Assembly (NCBI GenBank): GCA_002150815.3
Contig: NDFF03000138.1
Location: 124,001-188,000 of the forward strand
Length of the DNA stretch: 64,000 bases
DNA from: Grammothele lineata
Taxonomy: Eukaryota > Basidiomycota > Agaricomycetes > Polyporales > Polyporaceae
Direction of reading: 5' to 3'
The notes beneath the pieces were generated by a model that had not been told where the DNA came from, ran no database searches, and saw only the letters and a program-made list of their open reading frames with translations. Positions 36,305 through 49,910 of the stretch are shown one piece after another (the first letter of the stretch is position 1; every line of letters starts with the position of its first letter). Position numbers and translations under genes: made by a program.

Positions 36305-38341
36305 CTGTGGAGTGCGCCTTGTTTCCGTCTGGCCGACCGACCGACTTACAAGGCTGATGATGTACACCATGACAGACATACAAACAAGGCCGCGCCGTGC
36401 CTCGCTTCTCGACAACGCCGTCTTGACGTCGTTGCGTGGCACTCGTGCTCCGAGTCGCCAGCTGCGGGGGTGGAGACAATGCGGGGTTTTACCTTTCCTA
36501 GTGAACCGGGCAACGCGTTGACCCGCGATCGAGAAGCCAAAGGGACGTCGATGACACGACGTACGTCCGGTGGTCCTCGGCCTTCTCATGATCAACGCGG
36601 GCGCGGGCGCGGACCCCTCCCTCGACCCTCGACTGGGGACGGGGCAACAAGGTATCGCAGATCCGCATCGGTCGCCCGGGCTCGGGAAGGTCAGGCCCTG
36701 GCGCCTTTTATACACATTCAATGCCCGGCCGGCTCGGCGAAGCCCAGGGAAGCAGCCTGCCCGGCTGCCCGCAGAAGCTTCTGAGGGGCGGGGGAGATGT
36801 CGGGTAACGGCGAGCACGCGCCTTCGCCTTTCATCTCCGCTGCGCTGTTATATCAGTCCTTACATAGCGGCGGCGGTGGCCAGGGCAGGCCCTCGGGCTT
36901 CCATGTGCAGCGGTAATCAGCCCTATCATAGTCACGTCGCACCCCCCCCCCGCGGCGGCTCCACGCTGACGAGACGGGCACAGGACGAGGAACGTGGCCA
37001 ACCTAAAAGATATTGTGGCGCAGGTTCGCTGCCGGATGCGCGTATGCATGCCATGATGAAGTGATGGCGACCGCGACGGCGCGAGTGCTTGGCGGGCGCT
37101 CCCGCGCAAATAGGCGCGGGAAAGGAACAGCAGTGCTCCGGACCCTTATAAGCGCGCGGTCGCGGTCAGCTGGAGCGGTCGCGAGGACGGAGGACGACAT
37201 GGCGTGGATCAAATCCTTCATTGGACGCGGGTCCCGCGGCGTGTTGGCCGGCGGCGGACGCCCATTGGCCGCTGCCAAAATGCCGAGATGACGTGTTCGA
37301 ATTCCGTATGTACATAACGCGGCGGCCCGCTCGCGTGCAGACAAGCTGGTACGGTATCGCGATCGTGCCTTGTCTCTGTCTCTGCTTGTCTTCGCACGAA
37401 CTTCAATGGCGTCGGCAGAACCGCCCGGCGCGACACGCCCACGCGCGCGTGCGCGTCCGTGAAGCTTACTTTAGGGGCCGTTCGGGCAGCTTCGGACACC
37501 AAAAAGAAGGAGAGAGGCTCGGGACGTCGACGTGCGAAGTCCGCCGCCGGCTGCCAGCTAGTCAGCTCAGTTTGACAGGAGTGTGGTCCTGGAACCTGGA
37601 AGACGCGTGGACGTGGGGCAGCGTTTACCGCACATACATAAGTTGCGGCGAGCGAACCGAACGATCACGTCGCTTCGAAGCCGGAACGCGACTCGCCCGC
37701 CACCTCTCAAGACCCAAGATGTTGAAGATCTCACCATCCACCAAAATTCACCACCGCCGCGGGGCGGGAGGGGGCGGCCGGCCGGGGGGATTCAATATTC
37801 AGCAGCCGTCGCGCCTAGCCAGCTTCGAGGGGGACTTCTGATATTCGGGACGACAGGCGGGCCCGCGCCCGGAGGCTCGCGCTCGGGTTGGCTCTCAGAG
37901 GTTGACCGTTGGGTTCCCGTGAGCTGAAAGAAGGCCGCTGAGCTGCTGCTTTTTTTACGCTCGCGGTTCGCGTCCACCGGGAACCTTCTAGAGGCGCGCG
38001 GCGCGCTCTGCCCTGTTCTGCCCTGGGCAGCCGAGCGAAACGATTCGACGATTCAACGATTCATGATCACGAACCATGGACGGAGCGAACGAGAGGGAAC
38101 GACGAACGGGAGAGCCGCGATCGGGCGACCTGATCTCATACCATACCCCGGGCCCCGCCCCGTCGGTGCCTTCTTGTCCGGATACGCGCGTGCGCGTGCG
38201 CGAGCCGAGACGCTTGCGACCCCGGCGGCCGATCCCGCATCGCATCGCATTCTATCGCATTGCATCCTATCGATTCGATTGGGCTTATGTAAGTGAAACT
38301 TGGGAGATGGGAGCGCGACGGTCGGTCCATGTCGGCTGACA

Positions 38342-38361
38342 TCCGTCCGTCCGTCCGTCCG
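38342..38361. repeat. (TCCG)n simple repeat
   Basis: About five direct copies of TCCG. Confidence 0.7.
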
Positions 38362-40748
38362 TGGGGCTTCCGAGCCAGCGGCGCCGTCGACTCCTCGACC
38401 GCCGCGTCTTTTTACAGCTTTTTACATATGTATGTATCTTTGTATGTATCGTTGCCGCGTCGCGTCTCCAGTCTTCTCCTTTCGTGCGCCGTGCGCGGGC
38501 GCTCCGCAGCGGCGCCCTCGCGAGTCGCTTTGCCTTTCCTTCCGTCTTCCTTGTCACCTCTACCCCTCCCTGTCGCCCTTCTTTCCCCGAGCGTGCGGGC
38601 GACGCGGCGTGGGCGTGGGCTTTCGCAGCGGCGGTAGCGCGTCCATCGTTGCGAGCGTGTCGTGCGCCGTGTGCGGGGATTCAGTACATGTCCGTGGAGG
38701 AAGAGGGAGGAACTTGGAACCTGGAGGAAGCGTCTCCCGCGTCCACATACGAACGAGCGTCCGTATCGGACATCGGAAATCTCACCCCGCCGTCGGCAGC
38801 GGCAGCGGCGCGGAGGCGCCGTACTTACCGTGCTAACGACCGCCCAGGCCTGTTTGCCGGACACGCTAATAGTAAGAGCGAGACAGCTTGGCGCCCCGCC
38901 TTCTCGTGCGCGCGCGCCTTGTGTCAGTGTCACTGTGTGTTGTGTGCCGTGCCTCGTGCTACTGACGCAGTGACTTACCTGACGACGCGAGCTCAAACGC
39001 CAAGAAGCGCGCACGCCGCAGGGGGCGGTGAGCATTTTGAACGAACGCGCATCATGAGTTGAAGGCATCATCATGAACGTTGTGTCGTCGATTTTGGCCT
39101 AGCCTAGTCAGATATCTCCCCGGAAGCCCGCCCCGCGAATGCGGACTAGCGTGCGTAGCCCGCGCAGTGCGCACCGGCGCAGGCAGGCGCGAAGCTCGAA
39201 CTTTGAGGCTTAGTGCCCCCCTGACACGCATGGGTGGGGCCGCGGGGGCCAGATCAGGCGGTGATCTGCCACCCACGGCGTAGGCGTGAGCGTGGAGGTG
39301 GCGGCGGATGATCGTCACGACTCGCGAGTCGCGACGAGGGGGAGACGACAGGCGCCCGGCCGGTAGGAGGGCCGAAGAGGGGGAGATAAGATCAGCGCGC
39401 CGTCGCCATCAGGGCGGGCCCGCTTGCGCTTGCTGGGGGAGCGACGGCGCGGGGCGGTGGGTGACGGTGGGAGGTGGGAGTGGGGGGGCGTCGGCCGCGG
39501 CCGGCACGCGGGGGCTGTGTTGGCTAATTGGAATGGACCTCCGGGGAGATCAGCCGCGCTTGGAAGAGAGGACAGCGAGCGCCGAGCGGGCACACATGCC
39601 TGGCCACGCCACCACGTCACCAGGGTCGGAGGGCCCCGCCCGTTCCCACCCGTTCCCGTTTCCCTTTTTCTGCCTCCTTCGACGGGCGTCAGTCAGAGAC
39701 GAGACGACGCGACGAGAACGGGCATTTCCGCGACGCGCACGCAGCTGGCATCGTTCTTATCAAATCAGACACCGGCGGACGTTCGAGCTTCCACGCCCTT
39801 GTACGGGTAGAGGGCTTCGCTGACGCACCTGGCCGCACGTCACGCACGCCGCTCGCCACTCCTCTTCTCTCCTGGGCTGAGGCTCGCCACGGACACGGAC
39901 ACTCGACTGCGCTGCGGGGGAACGTTAACGGCGCGCGCCAACGAGATCGCGATCTGTACCCGCCCTCTGGCCCTCCGGAAAGGGAAAAGCACAAGCGCCA
40001 CACCCCGGCCGCGTCCGCGTAGGCGTCCCTCCGCATCCGCGCGCTGCGGGCGGTCGCGTGCTCGCGCCCCGCGCGGCCGGGTGCTCGCTTCTAAGTTCTT
40101 CTTCTCCCTTGACGCCCCCCCTCCGGCGCCGGCGCCTGTCCCTCGAGGGAAATTGAGACGACACGCTCTCCTTCCGATCCGTGCGGCTTGACCCTGTCGC
40201 TTCGCGGAGCTGCTCCTGCCTCGCCCTGGGAAACTCCCAGGCTGGAACTCCACTCATACTCGCCGCCCGAGTGTCTCAGGACGCTCGCTCCTCGCAGGCT
40301 CGCACAGCTCCCGCCACAAGCACCTTCTCCAGAGTTCTCTCAGCTCAGCTGTTCACTTCGTGTGCACGTTCCGGCCATTCGACCCTTGTCCCGTGGGCGC
40401 ACGCGTGTCGTAAGCACGCTATCAGGCCCCGCGGCACCCGGCCGAGTCCCGAGCCTGCTGGCCCTGGCCATGGGTCACCGGTCAGTACTGGGTGGGGCCG
40501 ACGTACCCGCGCAGGGCTGCGGGGCGTGGGGCCGCCGTTCTCCCGAGAAGCCAGAGGAAGGCCGAAGAAGGCGGCGCGGGGACGTGCGCCATCGCGGCGC
40601 CCCCGCTTCGCCATCTGTCGCTGTCAATAATAATGTGCCCGCGGGAGGGGCTGGAGGGGGGGATGCAGGGACGTCAGGATTCGAAGAAGGGCTGCGTACA
40701 TAGCTAGGAAGGAAGGGGCGCTCGGCGTGCCGGCAGGTTCGCGGACCG

Positions 40749-40783
40749 CAACAACAACAGCAGCAGCAATAACAACAACAACG
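40749..40783. repeat. CAA/CAG-type trinucleotide tract
   Basis: Interrupted run of CAA, CAG and AAT triplets in non-coding DNA. Confidence 0.65.
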
Positions 40784-42240
40784 TTGGCGGATTTCCGCAA
40801 CGGGAACTGCGAACAGTTTATTACGGCCGCGTCCCGACGTCTGACGACATGGACGTCTCGACGGGACATCGAGTAATCGAGACATGCCGTGCGCGTGGAT
40901 GGGTGCGCCCGCGATCGCGCCCTGAGACAGACGTCCCCGACTCCCCCATCTTCCGAATGCCCTGAACTCCTGAAGTGCGCTGCAGAATGGATCATGATGG
41001 TGCCAGCAGCGGGGGCTGGGATCATCCACGCGCGCGGCCGGTGCCGCCCCTCTGGCGTTCCCCCGCGCGGCCTCGCGCGGCGCGAATCTGAATCACGCAC
41101 GCGCGATCGATGGAGAGGAGGAGGAAGGCAGCCACGGCCACGTAATTTTGATGTGCGGCTGCAGACCGAGACTTTAGCCAAAACGCGGCCAGTGCCGCCC
41201 CCACCGCCGCTGCCAGTGCGACAAGGTCTGACAAGGTGCGAGAGGGGGGATGGATCCAGGGGCGAGGGCGGCGCGCCGGGCGGCCGGTGGTGCCATGCCA
41301 TGCCGTGCTATGATCATACATATCCCATATCCACCGGCGGCAGCTGTGCGTGCTTCGCGCGCGGGCGAAGGTGGAGACGATTCAGACGAGAATGCAGGGA
41401 CCGTCGAGCGCGCGGCGCCGGTGCAGCCCCGCCCGAGAAGCTGAACGGCAAGCACTAAACCTCTCCGCGTCGGTGGAACAAGTTCCAGGGGGAGATCAGC
41501 TGACGAGCGGCAGCGTCAATCGTAAGTAAGTACGCGGGAGCGCTGCGGGGGGTTGACGGACGGGCGTGCGTTCTCGGTCGGGCGGACAGACTGAGACGAC
41601 GGGCGTGTGCGGCGACTTGGATCGGGAGCATTAGTGGACGCGTGCGCACTTGTGCGGGAGACAGCTGCCAAGTCTGCTCAGTGCTGGTCCCTGGCCGCAG
41701 TGGGAGGAGGCAGCGTGATTTCCCGATGGCGGTGATCTGCAGAGCTCGCAACACCGCGGCGCTGCCACGGCTGATGTCAGCACCAAGTATGCGGGTCGTG
41801 CGGCGGGGGCGCGAAAGTTGGGTGCAGGCGCTGGCCTGGATAAGTCTCCGTGGCGTGAGCGGAAAGCGAAGCAGAGAGAAGGCTTCGACGTGCGTGAATT
41901 TATCGCGATGGGACGCGGCGCACCGCCCGGCGAAGCAGGTCGACTATCGCGAGGAAGCAGCCCGAAAGGGGAACGCGGGCGGCGCGGAGAAACAGACCGG
42001 CCAGCGGCGGGCACGGTCGGAAGCGAGAGCAGTTGACACGAGGAGAGCCACGAGCGGTGCTCCCCTGTGGGCGTCCCAGGCGGGCAGGTCAATGACACCG
42101 AATCGGAGAGGGGCAATCTCGATCCCAGGAAGATTGGATAGTTGCCGAGGAAGGCCCGATAGATCGGAATGCCGCACCCGCCCCTTGTTTGGAAATGTGC
42201 ATTTGCCTGGAGACGGGGAAGCTGACGCTGGCTGACGCGC

Positions 42241-42503
42241 ATGTTTTCGCAGATTCCATCTGGCCAATTTTCGGTAGCCGCCCGTGTGCGCACCTCTGGG
42301 GAGATCTCTGATCGTCTTCCACTGCGCCCTGATCTCTTTCCCGCAGTCTCTTATATACGCCTTCGCCTTCAGTCGTTCCCCCTTTCGCAATCGCCTCGGT
42401 CATTCCCCACCTCCGCTTTCCCCGCTCGTCCTCTCCCACTCTCCCCGCCGCCCTCCTGCCTTCTCGGTGGCATCCGTCTCCCTCCCCCCGCCCGCCATCC
42501 GCC
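42241..42503 (+). promoter_or_regulatory. CYC8 proximal promoter / pyrimidine-rich leader
   Basis: Strongly C/T-rich on the coding strand directly before the CYC8 ATG (for example CCCTCCTGCCTTCTC near 42450), typical of the transcription-start and leader region of highly used fungal genes. A TATATACG sits near 42353. Confidence 0.5.
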
Positions 42504-45500
42504 ATGTCCATTCGCCACACCCCCCGCCAAGCGGAGCGCGACATCCGCCTCCACGACCCTCACCATTCGCATTCTCTCCCTCCGCCCTCGCACGGTCACC
42601 CCCATCCGCCGCATCTTAACGGCAACGGCCTCGCGACTCCCGGCCCCCACGCTGGCCCGTCAAGAGCGGGGCCCCTCAGCGCGCAAGGCCTTTCTCCCGC
42701 CGCACCACCAAACGCCGCCAACGGCGAGGACAAGCCCAGCCCCATACAGGTCTTGAACCAGGCAAACGAACAAACATGGCTCATGATTGGTAAGCACCGC
42801 GGGCGCCCGCACAACGGTGCCAATCAGACTGAAGGGTTGGCGTGTTCGGATCAACAGGTCGAGTAGCCGAGCAGATGGGAAACCTGGAGCACGCCTTATC
42901 CGCATACGAGAACGCCCTCCGTCACAATAGCCACTCGCTGCCTGGCCTGACACAGGTCGCTGGCATCGCGCGGATCAAGGAAAACTATCCCAAGGTGCGT
43001 TTCCCAGGCCTGAACTCAATCCCGGCGCCATCGTCCACGTGTTTGCCCCCTCCGTCCCCCCGATCTATCTCCCGGATGCTTACGTCCCCGCCCGTTCCCA
43101 CAGGCCGTCGAGTACTTCCAGGCTGCGCTTCAGGTGCAGGGCGACAACGGCGAAGTGTGGTCGGCGCTCGGTACGTGCCCACGCCTATCACGTCTGTCTC
43201 GGCGGCGTTCTCATCCTATCGCAGGCCACTGTTACCTCATGCAGGATGACCTCCAGAAGGCGTACGCAGCTTACCAGCAGGCGCTCTACTTCCTGCCCAA
43301 TCCGAAGGTGCGCCTTCCGTCTCCCGACCCTGCTTCCATCTGGCTCATGACGGCATATCCGTAATCTTAGGAGGACCCCAAACTGTGGTACGGTATTGGG
43401 ATACTGTATGACAGGTACGGTTCGCTGGATCACGCCGAAGAGGCGTTCTCGTCTGTCCTAAAGATGGACAAGGGTGAGTCACATCCCCGTTAAATGTGTA
43501 GTTGGACATGCTCATGTATCCGTAATCCTCTTTCCAGACTTTGATAAGGCGAACGAGATTCTGTTCCGCCTAGGTATCATTTACAAGCAGCAAGGGAAGT
43601 TCCAGGATAGCCTCGAATGCTTCGATCGCATCCTGCGCAACCCTCCGAGCCCGCTCGCGCATGCCGACATCTGGTTCCAGATTGGACACGTCTTCGAGCA
43701 GCAGCGTGACGTACGTTTCATCTTAGTGTGCATTGCGATCTATCCATCTGACAACTATACTCCCCATAGCATGTGCACGCGCGTGACGCGTATGAGCGCG
43801 TGGTCCAAGAAAATCCCAACCATGCGAAGGTGCTGCAGCAGCTTGGGTGGCTGTACCACCAAGATGGCTCGACGTTCCAGAACCAGGAGCTGGCTATCCA
43901 GTATCTGACGAAGAGTTTGGAAGCTGGTAAGTGGAGCGCCAGCTTGTCCGTGACGAACTCTTGTTCAACATTGTGATAGATCCCAACGATGCTCAAAGTT
44001 GGTATCTTCTCGGTCGTGCTTATATGGCAGGCCAGAAATACAACAAGGCATACGAGGCGTATCAGCAGGCGGTCTACCGCGATGGGCGCAACCCGACATT
44101 CTGGTGCTCCATCGGCGTGCTCTACTTCCAGATCAACCAGTACCGCGACGCCCTCGACGCCTACTCGCGCGCCATCCGCATCAACCCCTACATCTCGGAA
44201 GTCTGGTTCGACCTCGGCAGCCTGTACGAGAGCTGCAACAACCAGATCTCGGACGCGATCGATGCCTACGCTCGGGCTGCTGAGCTCGACCCTACAAACA
44301 CCGCGATCACTCAGCGCCTGCAGCTGCTCAGGAACGCACAAGCTACCGGTCAAGCCCTCCCTGCCGCCCCCGGACCGCAGGATGTGCACCCGACCGCCTA
44401 TGCTAACCCGATGGCGCCGCCTACCTCGTTGGGCGGCCCTTCGCTCATGCTCCCCAGCGGCTCGCGTCCGCTCTTCCCTACCGACGCCCGCAGCGGACCC
44501 ACCGACCTTCCCCTCCCCGTCCCGCCTCAACTCGGCGGAGGTAGGAACTCGCCCGGCCCCTTCCGTGGAGGTCCGCCGCCGCCGGTCGTTCTCGACGACT
44601 CGCGCCACGTTCCCTCGCACACGCCACTGGCCCCGATGGAAGTCGATAGGCCGCCGCCAGGCCACGGACGCGAGCACTCGAACTCGTTCCCGCCTCCCCC
44701 CGGCCGCGACGTCCTTCCCCGCGGACCTGCTGGACAGAACTTGCTCCACCACTCTGCGTCCCAGCCTCCGCCGCCGGAGTCCCACCGGCACTCGCAGCAC
44801 CCACACGACGTTCCTTTCCATCCCCATCGCGTTCCGTCGGCGTCGGCGTCGCCCCCACCTCATGCGCGTCCGCGGTCCGTGGTGGGCCATATGATGCCCA
44901 ACTACCCCGAGCGTCCTCCCCTCGGTCCTGCGCAGACGCCTGGCCCCAGGCGTGCTTCGCCTCCACCACCTCCTTACTCCCGTGGTGAGGATTTTAGGCG
45001 GGGTCCCATGGACGGTCCCGACTGGGATCGCGCTGAGCACCGCGGACGCCCGCCAGTCGACTTCGGCCGCCCCTCCTCGCACGCGTACGCGTCTCGTCCC
45101 CACTCCCCGCCCATGCCGCGCCGCAACAGCTCGCGTTCGACGCGCGACCGTAGCCCGCCGGAGATCTCGCCTAGGTCGGCCCACCCGTACCCCATCCCCG
45201 GACACTGGGACCCGAAGGGGCAGCCCCCGCCGCAGTACTCCCGCCGCCCGTCTCCTCCGCCACCGCGTGCGCCCATGCACGAGTCGATGCACGAGCCGGC
45301 GAGGCGCTACGACCCGACGCGCGAGCGCGAGTACGAGCGGGAGCGGGAGCGTGAAGTCCAACTCGAGCCTCGTGTGGACCCGCGTTACGTCGCCTCCCCG
45401 GACCAGATCCGCATGCACCCTTCTCAGCAGCCGCACCTCGTCGGCGGACGTGCGTCGGAGAGCCCACACCTCGCCGCTCAGCAGGCGCAGGGACTCGACC

Positions 45501-46519
45501 AGAAGGGCCGGCGGCGGCAGGCGCCCCCGCGGGACAAGGACAGTGAGTCGAACGGATCGGTGAACGGCGGCGATTCGGCGAAGAAGGAGCGGAAGCGGAG
45601 GGTGCCCCAGCCGAAGGGGCGCGTCAAGGAGGAGGGCTCGCGGTCTGACGGACAGTACGACGGGCCGGGGCCTTCGCAGGCTTCCTTCAAGGTCGACTAC
45701 CGTGGATCTAAGGCGAACGTCAGCCCGGAGCCGTCGAGCTCGAACGGGTCGGTCTCTGCGAGTCGTTCGGTGCAGCCCTCTCCCACTAGCTCGGCGCACC
45801 TCCCTCCGTCCCGCCAGCTTGACGAGGACTACGACGAGGGTGTTGGGGCTTTGCTTCACCTTGCGTCGGGCTCGGGCCGTGAGCCTCACGCCGCCCCTCG
45901 GATGCCGGCTGGTTCGCCCACGCAGGCATACATGCCGCGTCGCCCTTCGGTTTCCTCACGCACCTCCCCGGCGACAAACAAGCGTCCCCTCAGCCCGGGC
46001 CCCGACGACCACCCCGAGGTCAAGCGCTCCCGCGTGGGCAGCATGGGCCAGCAACGCGTCTCGCCCCCTTCGAACGGCCGCCCGACACCGACGCCCGCCC
46101 CCGGGGCGCGCCTGAGCCCGATCCCGTTCCGCCAGCAGCCGACGTCGCACTCGCCGGACATGCGCCAGCCGCCGGACAACGCGCGCTCGTACCCGCCCAG
46201 CCCGCAGCTGCCGACGATGCTGCCCCCGCACCCGCGCCCGGCGGGGCTCGCGGGGCACGGCGCCCCCAGCGGGATGGGCCTCCCGCCCATGTCGACGCGC
46301 TCGCCGCCGTCGGCGGGCGCGACCCCGGCCGAGGACGAGCGCATGCACTCGCGCTCGGCGTCGCCGCCGCGGGGTAAGCGCGAGATCGTGCTGCAGAGCG
46401 GCGGCGGTGGCGGCAGTGGCGGTGGGAACGGGGGGTCCCCGGTGACGAAGGGGACGCCGTCGCCGTCGTCGAGCCACGGCAGCCACGGCAGCGCCGCGAG
46501 GGCTGGTCCCGTTTCGTGA
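42504..46519 (+). CDS. CYC8: General transcriptional corepressor, Cyc8/Ssn6-like TPR protein
   Basis: Nuclear corepressor subunit that pairs with Tup1 and is recruited by DNA-binding repressors; in filamentous fungi it is essential for carbon and stress regulation. Seen: ATG at 42504; a His/Pro-rich N-terminus; exon 1 to 42789; then about ten tetratricopeptide repeats. These include RVAEQMGNLEHALSAYENAL, WSALGHCYLMQDDLQKAYAA, LWYGIGILYDRYGSLDHAEE, LFRLGIIYKQQGKFQDSLEC, WFQIGHVFEQQRD, LQQLGWLYHQDG, WYLLGRAYMAGQKYNKAYEA, WCSIGVLYFQINQYRDALDA and WFDLGSLYESCNNQISDAID. A long Pro/Ser/Arg-rich disordered tail follows, with charged blocks (EREYEREREREV), up to a poly-Gly stretch and the stop at 46519. 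The TPR half is cut by at least eight introns; from 43980 on it is one exon. Length and layout match Cyc8. It is preceded by an unusually long gene-free region. Confidence 0.95.
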
Positions 46520-49500
46520 GCACCCTTTCCCTCTCTGCCCCATGCGTCGGGTGTGTTTGCGTGCGGTCGTTCATCGTGTTTCTTTTGCCTTTCCGCGCCT
46601 GCGCTGTTGTGGGGGTTTTTGTAGCCGGCTCGTCGACGCGCATTATCGGTACGGGCTCTGACGTGCTCGTTCGGGCCCTCGTCGTGGGCTTCTGTTTCGC
46701 GTCTCGCACATCCTCATGATTATTTCCTCTCGCATACTCGCTTTGTCCTCTCATCGTCATCACCGTCTTGCAGTGCACCGCATCTTCATGACATCCATAT
46801 TTCTCTCTCTCTCTCTCGCCACATATGTGTAGATAGCATTTCTCGGTATATATCGACTCGCAAGCAAGCAAGCACGTTAAAGAGCTTCCATACGTAGTGA
46901 CACCATCATCATGTATAGTATATGGCGCATACACCATGATATCCCCTTTCCCTTTCCCGTTCTTTGCAATTGCATTGAATTGTTTTGCAGAATGATACCT
47001 CGCGTGCATGACGTCGATGACAGCCCGGTTGTCTGGTTTATCGAGGGGAGTGAGGAAGATCCAGACGGTATCCTCACATAATAATGTGCCTCGCGAGGTC
47101 TTAGGACATGAAGGGAAGTAAATGAAGCGTTTACAACGCCTCCCTATCCCAACCCCAGGAGGCGGACGGCGGTCGCTGAGTTCTTGCAAGCAGCAAGCAT
47201 CGCGTATTACGCCGCAAGCCGATGCTCCAAGCTTCAAGTGCTTACATCAAGGGTCATTTCCCGCTCGCCCTGATGGAAGCTTCTCGAGAGGCGGGTGCAA
47301 GGAGGCGTAGGGGAGTGAAACCACTTCAGAGTAGCCGCTGGCAGGGTTGGGCCAGGGCGGCCACTACGTCATGATACCACTATGTCGACCTTGCGCCGAA
47401 GGAGCAAGATGGCCCGAGGAGGAGCGGGTTTGGCCGCTTGTTATGTGGGGCGAAGGGCTGGCCCTGGACCGTCCAGGGTCCAGCTAATGCGTCCTGTCGG
47501 AGAATCGTTGTCTTAAACGAGGCGAGGGCAGAAGTTGCGCCCCGTTCGATGTCTTTCCCTTGGTGCAAAATTGGACCATGCTGCGAAGGCACATATGACG
47601 GAGTTGGTGAAGTTGAGCTGTGCATGATTGAGCGAGGTGCGACGTCGAGAGTCGAGACCAGGCCTCGACGACTGCGGTGGACTTTGTGTCTGAGTCGGAA
47701 GAGTTGGCAAGACTGGCTGCATTGAGTCGACGACAGCAGGAATGAAGGCCGCGGCGTCGTTCGTGCTTGCGTTCCGAGACATTCCGAGCGTGGCATGACA
47801 AGCGTCGAAGGTGACGTCGCGGCGAGACACGTCCAACCAAGTCATCCACCGGCAACGCACTGAGCCCAAATCGAGAACGACGCGACGTCGACGCAGCCCC
47901 GCGCGCCGTCCGGACGGTAGTACATACTTAGGCTCGATCGCTGCACGCAGTCAAATCAGTGACAGCCGCACCAGCAGTCAGCACGTAGTGCGCACAGCCG
48001 TCCGGAGAACGGAGCCGAACAGAAGACGAAGACGTCAAGGTTGACGATCGCACCTACTTGTTGACCTATTGACGGCGGGTCCAACTTTGTGCCACAGCGA
48101 GTGCGCGTGCGAAAGGGACGAGTGTGCACTGCGTGCATACATACGTCGTCCCCGACGTCACCGACGGTCTGTTGTTCGGTCGCTCACCTCGATCTGGCGG
48201 CTGGACCCTGAGAGGGCCTGAGACCAGCTGGAACAGAAAGTATTAGTGCGGGTCGCGAGGTCCGCGTGGAGATCTTCCAAACCCGGCTCGTCAGTTTTGT
48301 ATTGCCGCTCCTCGAGCTATCTATGTATATGTAAGTCAGGGCGTGTCACCCACCAGTGGATGGAGATCGCCAGATCGATCGGCGGCGGAGAAAAGCTTGC
48401 AATTAACTTGCGGGCAGTGGCGGGCGGGATCTTCTTCCAGCCTCTTGCGGGTAACGGCTGCGTCATTTAAATCGAAGGCTGGCCTCTTCCGTCCGGTTCG
48501 GTGAACGCGCGAGCCCACGATCGACGCTCTGTGTGTGTCCGAGTCACTTTATTAAGGGCTTGCACTTTCGCAACGGGCGCAGTCGACGTCACGTATGTAT
48601 GCTGCGTCGTTCCGCGGCCCGTTCTGGGGCGTCGGCGAGCCTGTAGGGTCCAGATCGCATCGGCAGCAGGGCGATCGAGCAGCTGAGCTGATCGAGCAGC
48701 CGCCACCGCCGCTAAGGAGACGGGCGGAGGGTTCGACATCGAACGTGCTTATGTCGAGGATATTCCGGCCGCGGCCGCGGGGAGCGACAGGGACAGGACA
48801 AGACGCGTCCGTGACGTCGTACTAGCTGTCGTGCGCCGCGCGGAGCGGAACTTCTCTAGAACGTTCTGCGTTCTAGCTGTCGAGAGGCTGAGACCGGCCG
48901 GAAAGAATAGGCATCTGCGCCCGACACGGAGAAACCTCCGTTTTATCCTGCACGCTGTTGGGGGGCGTCAGGGGGGAGGGTTAGACTTTTATTTAGAGCA
49001 TCTTGTGTCAGCACGCACCTGCGTAAACAGAACCCCTAGGCTATGATCCTACGCTAGCGTCGTCCTATATTCATGATCAATCGCACATTAGCTGCGGGTG
49101 ACAATTCTTGCGGCTTGACGAGGGTTAATCGGCGTTCATGTGAGATCGTCCAACTTTCCGGTGTTGCCCCGTCCCTGACGAAATAGGCCATATCCGCGTT
49201 GTTCATATCTGGTTTCCTTGTGCCCTTGGCGACCGGATATTATGGTTACAAGGATAGTCCACTGTCAGGCCAATTCATAAACTGTAGGTTCCGTGTTCCT
49301 TGTGAAGGTATCCAAATCCGTTGGAGCAGCATGCGCACTGGCATGTGCATGAATTTGAGGAGGGGAAAGGAATGCGAGTTACAAGTAAAATGCCCCCCGA
49401 CATAAGGACATCACCTAGACAGCGGGAGCAAGATACGAGCGTAAACCACACGTGTATGGTAGCCGTAAGATCTCTTGAACCCAAAGCTATATTGGCCTAC

Positions 49501-49910
49501 GTGGATTTCTGGATTAAGACGAGAGGAGAGAGCATTCAACAGACGCCCGGCAACATGTTAGGCAGCCTTTGACACTCGGGCATTGCCGAGCCTGAGCAAG
49601 CCGTGCGCACGAGAGACAAGGACTGACTCTGTGCATGGACAGCGTTGTCCTCCACGCCGCCGGGCTCCGTTACCTTTAGCCCACATTCTCTCTCTCTCCA
49701 GTATCCCTGCATCCTCGTCCTCTACGTCGTCTGGCAACCCCTCGCAGCACTTCCACCCAGCACCCCTCTCCGGGCCAGCTCCCCGCTCTTCCCGCGCACT
49801 TTCACAAACCTCGCAATATTCTCCGACCGCCCCGGGCGCAGGCAGGGTCCTCGCGACAAACCCAAACCCAAACCTTGTCTTCCTCGTCCTAGCGCGTACG
49901 TACGTGCGAC
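46520..49910. other. Gene-poor stretch between CYC8 and ERF4
   Basis: About 3.4 kb. The first few hundred bases are the CYC8 3' UTR, with a (TC)n run at 46802-46817. Three overlapping minus ORFs at 47380-47869 and scattered short ORFs match nothing I know. The last 250 bases (49650-49910) are pyrimidine-rich and serve as the ERF4 leader. Confidence 0.5.

Larger units (their letters stand above)
30601..42240. other. GC-rich 11.6 kb region without recognisable genes
   Basis: The longest gene-free part of the window. All six frames contain many long but Arg/Ala/Pro-rich ORFs (up to about 230 residues), overlapping on both strands, as expected from GC-rich DNA with few stop codons; none shows a known motif. 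There are no TPR, kinase, transposase or reverse-transcriptase signatures. The region does contain clustered GGATATCC palindromes (33.3-34.7 kb), recurrent GTAAGTACG splice-donor-like motifs, TACG-repeat tracts and several simple repeats, listed separately. It may carry a non-coding transcript or be the extended upstream control region of CYC8. Confidence 0.55.

Noticed and set aside
36116..36817. 233-residue minus ORF
   Set aside because: No recognisable domain, low-complexity basic composition, and overlapping ORFs of similar length on the plus strand.
38361..39074. Overlapping 220-233 residue ORFs on both strands
   Set aside because: Composition follows base bias and contains simple repeats; no family motif.
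43718..45889. 723-residue minus ORF opposite CYC8
   Set aside because: Antisense shadow of the CYC8 exon; Arg-rich with no motifs.
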